A stretch of DNA of 64,000 bases from Limimaricola sp964022235 (GTDB lineage: Bacteria > Pseudomonadota > Alphaproteobacteria > Rhodobacterales > Rhodobacteraceae): positions 1 to 64,000 of the forward strand of contig NZ_CAXHZL010000014.1 in the NCBI RefSeq assembly GCF_964022235.1, written 5' to 3'. Under the pieces are notes generated by a model that had not been told where the DNA came from, searched no databases, and worked only from the letters and a program-made list of their open reading frames with translations. The position numbers and the translations under genes are program-made. Positions 52,804-61,922 of this stretch are shown one piece after another. The stretch's first letter is position 1. Each line of letters opens with the position of its first letter.

Positions 52804-53642
52804 AAGTCGAGCCCGAGATCGAGGGTGCGCGCCGAATGCGTGAGCGCGCCCGAGGACACATAATCGACGCCGGTGGCGCAGACCTCGGCGATGCGCTCGC
52901 GCCGCATGTTGCCCGAGGCCTCAGTGACGAGGCGGCCCGAGACCATCTCGACCGCGCGGGCGAGATCGGGCGTCGACATGTTGTCGAGCAGCACGACATC
53001 GGCACCGCCGACCTCCAAAACCTCGGAGAGTTGGTCGAGCGTGTCGACCTCGATCTCGATCTTGAGCATATGCGAGGCCGAAGCGGTTGCCGCCCCCAGA
53101 GCCGCGCGGATGCCACCCGCTGCCGCGATATGGTTGTCCTTGATGAGGATCGCATCCGACAGACCGTAGCGGTGATTGAAACCGCCGCCATGCTGCACCG
53201 CGAGCTTCTCGGCGGCGCGCAGGCCGGGCGTGGTCTTGCGGGTGCAGGTGACGCGCGTGGCCGTGCCTTGAGTCTCCTTCACGAAGGCGGCGGTCAGCGT
53301 GGCGATGCCGGTGAGTCTGCCCGCGAAGTTGAGTGCCACGCGCTCGGCCGAGAGGATTGAGGCGGCGGAGCCCTCGATCTCCATCAGCGTATCGCCGGGG
53401 GCGCAGGGCTGGCCGTCGGCGACGTGGGTGGTGACCCGCAACGCCGGGTCGACGAGACGAAAGGCGATGGCCGCGATCTGCATGCCCGACACGACGCCCG
53501 GCTCGCGCGCGTTGATCCGCGCGGCATAGCGCGTGCCCTCGGGGATCACGGCGCGGGTCGTGACGTCGCCATAGGCGCCGAGATCCTCGTGCAGCGCGTG
53601 GCGCACCATCGGCTCAAGCAGCAGGTCGGGGATCTGGGTCAT
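52800..53642 (-). CDS. nadC: Nicotinate-nucleotide pyrophosphorylase (carboxylating)
   Basis: 280-aa enzyme turning quinolinate and PRPP into nicotinate mononucleotide. It carries HEDLGAYGDVTTRAV, ERVALNFAGRLTGIATLTA, CTRKTTPGLRAAEKLAVQHGGG (substrate Arg/His/Lys cluster, seen in parts), LIKDNH, EIEVDTLDQL and LLDNMSTPDLA. Its ATG overlaps the nadB stop by 4 nt. Last gene of nadABC. Confidence 0.95.
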   Translation of the reverse strand: MTQIPDLLLEPMVRHALHEDLGAYGDVTTRAVIPEGTRYAARINAREPGVVSGMQIAAIAFRLVDPALRVTTHVADGQPCAPGDTLMEIEGSAASILSAERVALNFAGRLTGIATLTAAFVKETQGTATRVTCTRKTTPGLRAAEKLAVQHGGGFNHRYGLSDAILIKDNHIAAAGGIRAALGAATASASHMLKIEIEVDTLDQLSEVLEVGGADVVLLDNMSTPDLARAVEMVSGRLVTEASGNMRRERIAEVCATGVDYVSSGALTHSARTLDLGLDF

Positions 53643-55192
53643 GCGGTCTCCGTGGCCACGCAGGTCGCGCGGATGGTCAATGCGTCTTCAAGCGTCAGGC
53701 GGCTGCGATGCGCCTGAGCGGGGTCGGTCTCGGGGTGATCGGTGCGGCAATGGCCGCCCCGGCTTTCGGTGCGTCGGAGCGCCGCGGCGGCGATAAGTGT
53801 CGCGGTCGCGGTCATGGTGTGGAAGGCGGGCGCGCGATCGGCCTGCTCCAGCGCGGCGATGCCCGAAAGCGCACGGCGCAGCCCCGGCCCATCGCGCAGC
53901 ACCGCGACATGGTCGGTCATCAGGCGGCGCAGACCGGCCACGGCTTCGGGCGCAGGGCGCTGGCCGCCCGGCGCGAAGGCGATCGCCAGTTCGGGAGCGT
54001 TTTGGGGGCCCGGCCCGATGTCCTCTGCGCAGCGGCGTGCGAAGACCAGCGCTTCGAGCAATCCGTTCGACGCAAGGCGGTTGGCCCCGTGCAGGCCGGT
54101 CGAGGCGGCCTCACCACAGGCCCACAGGCCCGAGAGGCTGGTGCGGCCCCGCGCGTCGGTCTCGACGCCGCCCATGTGGTAATGCGCCGCCGCCGCGACG
54201 GGGATGGTGCCGCGCACCGGGTCGATGCCCGCTCTTGTGCAGGCCTCGGCCACCGCCGGAAACCGCTCGACCACGCTGGCGCCCAGCGCCGCGCGGGTGT
54301 CGAGCGCCGGATCGCGACCCGCCTGACGCTCGGCAAAGACGGCGCGGGCGACGATGTCGCGCGGCGCCAGCTCGGCATCCGGATGCAGGGCTGTCATGAA
54401 CCGCTCGCCTCGGTGGTTCACAAGCCAAGCCCCCTCGCCGCGCAGCGCCTCGGTGGCGAGCGGCAGCGGGTCTTCGCCGGTGGCGATGGCGGTGGGGTGG
54501 AACTGCACGAACTCGGCATCGGCGATCACGGCACCGGCGCGGGCCGCCGCCCCGATGACCTGTCCCCGGATACGGGGCGGATTGGTGGTGTGCAGCCACA
54601 GCCCACCCGATCCGCCACCCGCGAGCAGCACGGCGGGGGCCTCGATGGTGACGGGGGCCGAGCCCTCGACAGCCTCGATCTCGACGCCGGTGACGCGGCC
54701 CTCCTGTGCCTCGATGCCGGTGAGCAGCGCGCCGGGCAGCACCTGCACCGACGGGGTGCGCGCGAGCGCTGCGATCAGCGCGTCCATGATCTGGCGGCCC
54801 GCCTGATCGCCCTTGACCCGCACCACACGCGCCGCGCCATGCGCCGCCTCGCGCGACAGCACGTAGCCGCCCGCCGCGTCGCGGTCGAACGGGGTGCCGA
54901 GGTCCGTGAGTTCGACGATGTGATCCCGCGCGGCCTGCGTGACCATGGCGGCGATGGCGGCGTCGACGGTCCCCGCCCCCGCGGCCACCGTGTCGGCGGC
55001 GTGGGCCTCGGCGCTATCGGTCTCGGCCATGGCAGCGGCGACGCCGCCCTGCGCCCAGGCCGAGCTGGCCCCTTGCCCCGGCGGTTCGGGTGCGATCATC
55101 AGCACCGGACGCGGGGCCAGCGCAAGGGCGGCGGAAATCGCGCCGAGACCGGCGCCGATGATGACGACGCGCTCGGTGCGCAGGCGGCTCAT
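53639..55192 (-). CDS. nadB: L-aspartate oxidase
   Basis: 517-aa FAD enzyme oxidising aspartate to iminoaspartate, which NadA condenses with dihydroxyacetone phosphate. The dinucleotide fold VVIIGAGLGAISAALAL is at the N-terminus. SSAWAQGGVAAAM, VLLAGGGSGGLWLHTTNP, EFVQFHPTA, the capping-domain HYHMGGVETDARGRTSLSGLWACGE, and GANRLASNGLLEALVFARR are all present. Second of nadABC, 7 nt after nadA. Confidence 0.95.
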   Translation of the reverse strand: MSRLRTERVVIIGAGLGAISAALALAPRPVLMIAPEPPGQGASSAWAQGGVAAAMAETDSAEAHAADTVAAGAGTVDAAIAAMVTQAARDHIVELTDLGTPFDRDAAGGYVLSREAAHGAARVVRVKGDQAGRQIMDALIAALARTPSVQVLPGALLTGIEAQEGRVTGVEIEAVEGSAPVTIEAPAVLLAGGGSGGLWLHTTNPPRIRGQVIGAAARAGAVIADAEFVQFHPTAIATGEDPLPLATEALRGEGAWLVNHRGERFMTALHPDAELAPRDIVARAVFAERQAGRDPALDTRAALGASVVERFPAVAEACTRAGIDPVRGTIPVAAAAHYHMGGVETDARGRTSLSGLWACGEAASTGLHGANRLASNGLLEALVFARRCAEDIGPGPQNAPELAIAFAPGGQRPAPEAVAGLRRLMTDHVAVLRDGPGLRRALSGIAALEQADRAPAFHTMTATATLIAAAALRRTESRGGHCRTDHPETDPAQAHRSRLTLEDALTIRATCVATETA

Positions 55193-55199
55193 GCCCGTG

Positions 55200-56252
55200 T
55201 CACGCCTTGGCCAGGCTGCGCGACAGATCGATCATCCGCTCCACCGCGCGGCGGGCGGCCACCGCGATCTCCTCGGGGACGATCACTTCGGGCGACATGG
55301 TGTGCAGCGACCACAGCACCTTTTCGAGGCTGATCATTTTCATGTAGGGGCACATGTTGCACGGCTTTTGGAAGGCCACGTCCGGGAAGGCGTCGGTGAT
55401 GTTCGAGGCCATCGAGCATTCGGTGACCAGCAGCGCCTTTTCGGGCCTGTTACGGTCGATCCAGTCGATGATGCCGCTGGTCGAGCCGGTGAAGTCGGCC
55501 TCGGCGGTCACCTCGGTCGTGCATTCGGGATGCGCGATGATCTTCACTTCCGGGTCGGCGGCGCGGTAAGCGCGCATCTCTTCGGCGGTGTATTGCTCGT
55601 GCACGATGCAGCTGCCCTCCCACCAGACGATCCGCTTGGTGGAGTCCTTGGCCACGTTGCGCGCGAGGTGCTGGTCGGGGGTCATGATGACCGTGTCGCT
55701 CTCCATCGCCTCGACGATGGCCAGCGCGTTGGCCGAGGTGCAGCAGATGTCGGAGGCGGCCTTCACCTCTGCCGTGGTGTTGACATAGCTGACGACAGGC
55801 GCGCCGGGATATTTGGCGCGCATCTCGGCGATGCCCGCAGCGTCGATGCTCTCGGCCAGCGAACAGCCCGCGTTCATGTCCGGCATCAGCACGGTTTTGG
55901 CGGGGTTCAGGATCTTCGAGGTCTCGGCCATGAAGTGCACGCCGCACTGCACGATCACCTGCGCTTCGACCTTGGTGGCTTCGATGGCGAGCTGCAGGCT
56001 GTCGCCCACCACGTCGGCGATGCCGTGATAGATCTCGGGCGTCATGTAGTTGTGCGCGAGGATCACGGCATCTCGCTCGCGCTTGAGCTTGTTGATCGCC
56101 TCGACATAGGGGGCATAGGTCGCCCAGTCGACGGGGCTCAGCACCTTGTCCATGCGCGCATAGAGATCGGCCGTGCGTTCGGCGGCCTCCACCGACGGTG
56201 CGAGGTCGTAATGCCGCGCGAGTTCCTCGCGCATGATGCCAGTCTCGAACAT
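55200..56252 (-). CDS. nadA: Quinolinate synthase
   Basis: 350-aa [4Fe-4S] enzyme making quinolinate. The three cluster cysteines are in VIVQCGVHFMAET, AHPECTTEV and CNMCPYM. DAVILAHNYMTPEI, PDMNAGCSLAES and GSTSGIIDW are conserved. ATG 56252 follows AAGGTGAGG; an in-frame GTG nine bases upstream lies within that SD. First gene of the NAD de novo operon; no NadR/NrtR-type operator was recognised in the 62 bp before the neighbouring gene. Confidence 0.95.
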   Translation of the reverse strand: MFETGIMREELARHYDLAPSVEAAERTADLYARMDKVLSPVDWATYAPYVEAINKLKRERDAVILAHNYMTPEIYHGIADVVGDSLQLAIEATKVEAQVIVQCGVHFMAETSKILNPAKTVLMPDMNAGCSLAESIDAAGIAEMRAKYPGAPVVSYVNTTAEVKAASDICCTSANALAIVEAMESDTVIMTPDQHLARNVAKDSTKRIVWWEGSCIVHEQYTAEEMRAYRAADPEVKIIAHPECTTEVTAEADFTGSTSGIIDWIDRNRPEKALLVTECSMASNITDAFPDVAFQKPCNMCPYMKMISLEKVLWSLHTMSPEVIVPEEIAVAARRAVERMIDLSRSLAKA

Positions 56253-56324
56253 GTGCCTCACCTTGCGTCAGCCGGTTGGGGGTGCCTCATACAGGGGTGG
56301 GAGAAGAAGTTCCAGATCGCGCGT

Positions 56325-57827
56325 TCAGGACCAAAGGCCAAAGCCCACGGCCCAGAGCGTCAGCAGGGTGCCGGTGACCAGTGCGTAGGCGCCGTTCCAC
56401 TTGAGCCCGACGTGCAGCGCGCTCTTGCCCGCGAAGTTGCCGGTGAGCAGCGTTGTGGCCGTAAAGGGCGACGTGATGCCCGACAGCGCCCAGCCCGCGG
56501 TGATCGCGATGAACAGCGCCACGGGGCTGACGCCCATCGTCTCGGGCGCGGGCAAGAGCGGGAACAGCAGCGTCACCGCGAGGATCGGGTTCATGCCGAG
56601 CTGGCCGGTCACGGGGATGAACCACACCAGCAGCCCGAGAATCAGCGGGCCGGGCAACGCCTCGATCAGCGGCGCGAACTCCGCCACATGAGGCGCGAGC
56701 ACTCCCGCGCCCGCGGTGCCGATATAGCCCGCCATCATCAGCAAGGTCAGCTCCGGGCGATAGCGCGGCAGCTCGCGCGCCGTGTAGCGCCCCGCGCGCC
56801 GGACGGCACCGCGCGCGCCCTCCTGCAACACCACCCAGCCCAGCGCCAGAAGCGGCACCACGAGAAGCACCGCCCCGACCACGCGCACCTCGAAGGCGAC
56901 GTGCAGGAGCCAGACCGGCACACCCAGAAGCGCCAGCAACAGCACCAGCGGCAGCACGGCGCCCGGCCCGCCTTCGGGGCTGTGGCGGACCGGCGTGCGG
57001 GTGAGCTTCGGCTTGAATATCTGGTCCATGGCCCAGCCGGTGCCCGCGACGATCAGCCCGGTGACCAGCGCCGGCAGCACGGTCGCCTTGTAGGGCGCGG
57101 CGGGCAGCAAGGCTCCGGTGATCGCCACCGAAAACGACAGGGGCGACCAAGGCAGCACCGACACGAAGCCGCGCTGGATCGCCAGCAGCATCCGCCGGGT
57201 GCGGTGAAAGCGGATTTCGGGGTCCTTCTCTCGCGCCGAGCTTGCGACGGACAGGCTGCCTAGGAGCGCGATCGAGCCGTAGTTCAGCAGCACCGAGAAC
57301 GCCTGACCGCCCAGCGTCAGCGCGAGGTAGCGCCGACCGGGAGGTTGGGCCGCGAGATAGCGGCCACAGGCGCGGATCGCGGGCGAAGTTTCGGCCGCCG
57401 AGCGCAGCGTGGCGAGAGCGACGAAGAACCCGCCGATGAAGGCCGCCGAGCCGAGCCCCGCCTGCACCCGTGCGGCCCAGTCGCCGCCCTGCATCCAAAG
57501 CGCCGCCGTCACGATGAGCGCCACCACGACGAAACCCAGCCTGCGGCCGCGCAACCGCCAAGCCAAAAGCGCCACCACCAGCGGTACGATCCATGCCGCC
57601 CCGAGGCCCGCACCGGTCGAAGGCGCCCAGTCCTTGAGCGTGACGAGCGCCGTCATCACGACCAGCGCCGCGCCAAAAAGCGGCTCGGGGCGTGCGGTGG
57701 CCGGGGGCGTGGGGGCACCGTCATCGAGGCTATTGCCCGATGAGGTCGTCTCCGCGAGGCCCACATCCGTGGCATCCCTGTCGGTGGCGATGGGTGCGAC
57801 GCGGTGAAGGGGCAGTTCAGAAGCCAT
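56325..57827 (-). CDS. Multi-spanning membrane protein, putative ion-transporter (IT) superfamily permease
   Basis: 500-aa inner-membrane protein with 12-13 hydrophobic segments after a 45-residue polar N-terminus. Two stretches look like the re-entrant loops of ArsB/NhaD/CitT-like transporters: GQLGMNPILAVTLLF and ALSGITSPFTATTLLTGN. I cannot name a substrate. No SD is visible before the ATG at 57827, so the start is uncertain. It lies between nadA and dppA, divergent from the latter across 253 bp. It has no partner genes. Confidence 0.65.
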   Translation of the reverse strand: MASELPLHRVAPIATDRDATDVGLAETTSSGNSLDDGAPTPPATARPEPLFGAALVVMTALVTLKDWAPSTGAGLGAAWIVPLVVALLAWRLRGRRLGFVVVALIVTAALWMQGGDWAARVQAGLGSAAFIGGFFVALATLRSAAETSPAIRACGRYLAAQPPGRRYLALTLGGQAFSVLLNYGSIALLGSLSVASSAREKDPEIRFHRTRRMLLAIQRGFVSVLPWSPLSFSVAITGALLPAAPYKATVLPALVTGLIVAGTGWAMDQIFKPKLTRTPVRHSPEGGPGAVLPLVLLLALLGVPVWLLHVAFEVRVVGAVLLVVPLLALGWVVLQEGARGAVRRAGRYTARELPRYRPELTLLMMAGYIGTAGAGVLAPHVAEFAPLIEALPGPLILGLLVWFIPVTGQLGMNPILAVTLLFPLLPAPETMGVSPVALFIAITAGWALSGITSPFTATTLLTGNFAGKSALHVGLKWNGAYALVTGTLLTLWAVGFGLWS

Positions 57828-58080
57828 GATGCAGTGTCCGGGATATGCGGCGCGACCATGCCCGCGCGCGCAGGCAGCCGCAAGGCGAGCCGGACATGCT
57901 TCCGCAGCTGCCGACAGGGGCTCCGCGTGCCGCCATGGGGACAAACAACCCCGTTTCCGCCGGGTCAGAGGAACGCAGGGTCTTGCCTGACGCGCCGCGC
58001 TGGGACAACCTGCCGTCACAACGCATCGGCCTGCCGTCACTTCGTGTGCCGAGAATGGCCGGGCAGTCAGGGAGAACGAC

Positions 58081-59664
58081 ATGAAGATGAAGACATGGCT
58101 CGCCGCAGGCGTCGCCACCCTCGCTCTTGCGGGCGCCGCTCAGGCGCAGAACCTCGTCTATTGCTCGGAAGGCAGCCCCGAGGGCTTCGACCCCGCGCTC
58201 TACACCTCCGGCACCACCTTCGACGCCTCGTCGCACACGGTCTACAACCACCTCACCGAATTCAAGACCGGCACCACCGAAGTGATCCCCGGCCTCGCCG
58301 AGAGCTGGGAGGTCTCCGAGGACGGCACCGAGATCACCTTCAACCTGCGCCAAGGCGTGAAATTCCACTCGAACGATCAGTTCACGCCGACGCGCGACTT
58401 CAACGCCGATGACGTGATTTTCTCCTTCGAGCGTCAGGGCGACGAGAACCACCCCTTCAACAAGGCCTCCGGCGGCACTTGGGAATACTATCAGGGCATG
58501 TCGATGCCCGACCTCGTCGAGAGCATCGAGAAGGTCGACGACTATACCGTCAAGTTCAAGCTGACCCGCGCCGAGGCGCCCTTCATCGCCAACATGGCGA
58601 TGGACTTCGCCTCGATCCTTTCGGCCGAATACGCCGAAAGCGTCAAGGACAGCCCCGAGATGCTGAACCAGCAGCCCATCGGCACCGGCCCCTTCTCCTT
58701 CGTGGCCTATCAGAAGGACGCGGTGATCCGCTTTGCCCGCTTCGACGACTATTGGGGTGAGCCCGCCAAGGTCGAGAACCTGATCTTCGCGATCACGCCC
58801 GACGCCTCCGTGCGCTACCAGAAGCTGCAGGCGGGCGAATGCCACGTCATGCCCTATCCGAACCCCGCCGACATCGCCGCGATGAAGGAGGCCGAGGGCA
58901 TCGAGGTGATGGAGCAGGAGGGCCTCAACGTCGGCTACCTTGCCTACAACACCCAGCAGGCGCCCTTCGACCAGCCCGAGGTCCGCAAGGCCCTCAACAT
59001 GGCGATCGACAAGCAGGCGATCCTCGACGTGGTGTTCCAGGGCTCAGGCTCGGTTGCCAAGAACCCGATCCCGCCGACCATGTGGTCCTACAACGACGCG
59101 GTCGAGGATGATGCCCATGATCCCGAGGCCGCCAAGGCAATGCTCGAAGAGGCCGGTGTCACCGACCTGTCGATGAAAATCTGGGCGATGCCGGTGCAGC
59201 GCCCCTACAACCCGAACGCGCGGCGCATGGCCGAACTGATTCAGGAGGACATGTCCGAGATCGGCGTCGACGTGGAAATCGTCTCCTACGAGTGGGGCGA
59301 GTATCTCGAGCGCTCCAAGGAAGTGGACCGCGACGGCGCGGTGCTGCTCGGCTGGACCGGCGACAACGGCGATCCGGACAACTTCCTCGCCGTGCTGCTC
59401 GGCTGTGACGGTGTGGGCGGTTCGAACCGCGCGCAGTGGTGCAACGAGGAGTTCGAGGCGCTGATCCAGGAGGCCAAGACCAAGTCCACGCAAGAAGAGC
59501 GCGCAGCGCTCTACGAGCAGGCGCAGGTCGTGTTCAAGGAGCAGGCGCCTTGGGCTACCATCGCCCACTCGGTCGTCGCCATGCCAATGCGCGAAGAGGT
59601 CGAGGGCTACGTGGTGCACCCGCTAGGCGGCCATATCTTCCACGATGTGAGCATCGCGGAGTAA
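58081..59664 (+). CDS. dppA: Dipeptide ABC transporter substrate-binding protein DppA
   Basis: 527-aa periplasmic binding protein, signal peptide to about residue 22 (AGAAQAQN). The mature part follows E. coli DppA closely: LVYCSEGSPEGFDPALYTSG, FKTGTTEVIPGLAESWEVS, PYPNPADIAAMK, PPTMWSYND, WAMPVQRPYNPNARRMAE, MGWTGDNGDPDNF-like LLGWTGDNGDPDNF, and GYVVHPLGGHIF. It binds dipeptides and possibly heme or delta-aminolevulinate as DppA does elsewhere. Good SD AGGGAGA. First of dppABCDF; followed by a strong hairpin and an unusually long gap. Confidence 0.94.
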   Translation: MKMKTWLAAGVATLALAGAAQAQNLVYCSEGSPEGFDPALYTSGTTFDASSHTVYNHLTEFKTGTTEVIPGLAESWEVSEDGTEITFNLRQGVKFHSNDQFTPTRDFNADDVIFSFERQGDENHPFNKASGGTWEYYQGMSMPDLVESIEKVDDYTVKFKLTRAEAPFIANMAMDFASILSAEYAESVKDSPEMLNQQPIGTGPFSFVAYQKDAVIRFARFDDYWGEPAKVENLIFAITPDASVRYQKLQAGECHVMPYPNPADIAAMKEAEGIEVMEQEGLNVGYLAYNTQQAPFDQPEVRKALNMAIDKQAILDVVFQGSGSVAKNPIPPTMWSYNDAVEDDAHDPEAAKAMLEEAGVTDLSMKIWAMPVQRPYNPNARRMAELIQEDMSEIGVDVEIVSYEWGEYLERSKEVDRDGAVLLGWTGDNGDPDNFLAVLLGCDGVGGSNRAQWCNEEFEALIQEAKTKSTQEERAALYEQAQVVFKEQAPWATIAHSVVAMPMREEVEGYVVHPLGGHIFHDVSIAE

Positions 59665-59686
59665 TCCGTTTGCGCTGAACGCCCGG

Positions 59687-59715
59687 GGGTCCGGGGCCGT
59701 CATGGCCCCGGACCC
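59687..59715 (+). terminator. Hairpin after dppA
   Basis: Arms GGGTCCGGGGCC and GGCCCCGGACCC, loop GTCAT, 22 nt after the dppA stop, no T-run. Likely a 3' end stabiliser or partial terminator giving excess binding protein over permease. Confidence 0.75.
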
Positions 59716-60002
59716 TTCGCATATCAGGGGCTTGCCGCTTGACCGCCCCGTCAGCCGGGGCGCAGGCTGGACCGGACCCCGCGTCAAGGGTCACAAGAAC
59801 TCGACAGCTTCGTGATCCACGTGCTACGTGGCCCGCTGCAAGAGGGCGTTCCCACATGGGAGGGACGCGCCCCATCGACCACGATCACCAGATCGACGCC
59901 TAGATGCACCAGCAACAGGAGACCCGAACCGGCATGGTCATCCTCTCATTCACCAGCTCCGCCGCGCCCGCGCGCCGGGGCCACTGCAAGGCGGGCCGCT
60001 AG
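59716..60002. other. Long dppA-dppB intergenic stretch, nothing coding seen
   Basis: Together with the hairpin this makes a 338-bp gap inside the operon. Short open frames here lack SD and normal codon use. No promoter or repeat is convincing beyond TTGACC at about 59739. It may hold a secondary dppB promoter or be a leftover of a lost gene. Confidence 0.5.
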
Positions 60003-61010
60003 ATGCTGCGCTACATGCTGTCGCGCTTCGCGACCTTTCTGCCGACCTTCATCGGCGTGACCCTCATCTCCTTCGCCTTCATCCGTGTGCTTCCGGGCGA
60101 TCCGATCATCGTCATGGCGGGCGAACGCGGCATGACGCAGGAGCGTTATGACGAGCTGGTGATCCAGTTCGGCTTCGACCGACCGGTCCTCGCGCAGTAC
60201 TGGGACTATCTCACTGGCGTGCTGCAGGGCGATCTCGGCACCAGCTATGTCACCAAGCGGCCCGTGTGGGACGAGTTCTTCGCTCTGTTCCCGGCGACGC
60301 TGGAGCTGTCGATCTGCGCGATGATCTTCGCAGTGGCGCTGGGCCTGCCGGCGGGCGTCATCGCCGCGATGAACCGAGGCAAGTTCTATGACCGCGCGCT
60401 GATGTCCACGGCCCTCGTCGGCTACTCGATGCCGATCTTCTGGTGGGCCTTGCTACTGATCATCGTGTTCTCGGGCAACCTCGGCTGGACCCCGGTCTCG
60501 GGCCGGATCGACCTTCTGTATTACTTCCCCGACACCACCGGTTTCATGCTGATCGACAGCGTGATGTCGGGCCAGAGCGGCGCCTTCACCTCCGCCGTGC
60601 GCCACCTGATCCTGCCGACCATCGTGCTGGGCACCATCCCGCTCGCGGTGATCGCGCGCCAGACCCGCTCGGCCATGCTCGAGGTGCTGGGAGAGGATTA
60701 TATCCGCACGGCCCGCGCCAAGGGCCTGCCGCCGGGTCGGATCAACGGCATCCACGCGCTCAGGAACGCGCTGATCCCGGTGATCACCGTGATCGGCCTC
60801 TCGGTCGGCACGCTGCTCGCGGGCGCGATCCTCACCGAGACGATCTTTTCATGGCCGGGCATCGGCAAATGGATGGTCGATAGCATCTTCCGCCGCGACT
60901 ATCCGGTCGTGCAGGGTGGGCTGCTGCTCATCGCCGTGATGGTGATGGTGGTGAACCTGACCGTCGATCTTCTCTACGGCCTCATCAACCCCAAGATCAG
61001 GAAGCGCTGA
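60003..61010 (+). CDS. dppB: Dipeptide ABC transporter permease DppB
   Basis: 335-aa inner-membrane permease with six TM helices. The first is MLRYMLSRFATFLPTFIGVTLISF, typical of DppB. The EAA loop VLGEDYIRTARAKGLPPGRI contacts the ATPase, and the ending is TVDLLYGLINPKIRKR. Weak SD. Its stop TGA overlaps the dppC ATG by one base. Confidence 0.94.
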   Translation: MLRYMLSRFATFLPTFIGVTLISFAFIRVLPGDPIIVMAGERGMTQERYDELVIQFGFDRPVLAQYWDYLTGVLQGDLGTSYVTKRPVWDEFFALFPATLELSICAMIFAVALGLPAGVIAAMNRGKFYDRALMSTALVGYSMPIFWWALLLIIVFSGNLGWTPVSGRIDLLYYFPDTTGFMLIDSVMSGQSGAFTSAVRHLILPTIVLGTIPLAVIARQTRSAMLEVLGEDYIRTARAKGLPPGRINGIHALRNALIPVITVIGLSVGTLLAGAILTETIFSWPGIGKWMVDSIFRRDYPVVQGGLLLIAVMVMVVNLTVDLLYGLINPKIRKR

Positions 61011-61918
61011 TGGACCAGGCACTCTCAAAGGAAGTCGAGACGCAGGTCGAGCAGCGCCCGGGGCGGCTGCGCGAGTTCTGGTTCTATTTCCGCGAAAACC
61101 GGGGCGCCGTGTTCGGCTTCTGGATCTTCGTCGTCTTCGTCATCGTCGCGGCCACGGCGCCGTGGATCGCGCCGCATGATCCGACGCACCAGTACCGCGC
61201 CTTCACGCTGATCCCCCCCGTCTGGCAGGAGGGCGGCGACTGGCGCTTCGTGCTGGGCACCGATCCTCTGGGCCGCGACATGCTCTCGCGGCTTCTGAAC
61301 GGCGCGCGCTACTCCTTCTTCGTCGGCATCGTCGTGGTCGTGGTCGCGGCCTCGGGCGGCATCCTGCTGGGCCTGCTGGCGGGCTTTTCGCCCAAATGGC
61401 TCGACGCGCTGATCATGCGTCTGATGGACATCATCCTCGCCTTCCCGTCGCTCTTGCTGGCGCTGGTTCTGGTGGCGATTTTGGGCCCGTCCCTCACCAA
61501 CGCGATGATCGCCATCGCGATCGTGCTGCAGCCGCATTACGTGCGCCTCACCCGCGCCAGCGTGATCGGCGAGCTGGGCAAGGACTATGTCACCTCGGCC
61601 CGCGTCGCGGGTGCCGGGCTATGGCGTCTGATGTTCGTCACCGTACTGCCGAACTGCCTCGCGCCAATCATCGTGCAGGCGGCGCTGTCGTTTTCGACCG
61701 CGATCCTCGACGCCGCGGCCTTGGGCTTTCTCGGCATGGGCGCACAGCCGCCGACGCCCGAGTGGGGCACCATGCTCGCCGAGGCGCGCGAGTTCATCCT
61801 GCGCGCATGGTGGGTGGTCACCCTGCCCGGCCTCGCGATCCTCGTCACCGTGCTTGCCATCAACCTGATGGGCGACGGCCTGCGCGACGCGCTCGACCCG
61901 AAACTGAAGCGGAGCTGA
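61010..61918 (+). CDS. dppC: Dipeptide ABC transporter permease DppC
   Basis: 302-aa second permease. The N-terminus FWFYFRENRGAVFGFWIF is typical, followed by GTDPLGRDMLSRLLNGAR, the EAA loop VIGELGKDYVTSARVAGAG, and LGFLGMGAQPPTPEWG. Translationally coupled to dppB (ATGA at the junction) and 4 nt before dppD. Confidence 0.94.
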   Translation: MDQALSKEVETQVEQRPGRLREFWFYFRENRGAVFGFWIFVVFVIVAATAPWIAPHDPTHQYRAFTLIPPVWQEGGDWRFVLGTDPLGRDMLSRLLNGARYSFFVGIVVVVVAASGGILLGLLAGFSPKWLDALIMRLMDIILAFPSLLLALVLVAILGPSLTNAMIAIAIVLQPHYVRLTRASVIGELGKDYVTSARVAGAGLWRLMFVTVLPNCLAPIIVQAALSFSTAILDAAALGFLGMGAQPPTPEWGTMLAEAREFILRAWWVVTLPGLAILVTVLAINLMGDGLRDALDPKLKRS

Positions 61919-61922
61919 TCTC

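Noticed and set aside
59812..60060. Small genes in the dppA-dppB gap
   Set aside because: Frames there lack an SD, use codons unlike neighbours and overlap dppB.
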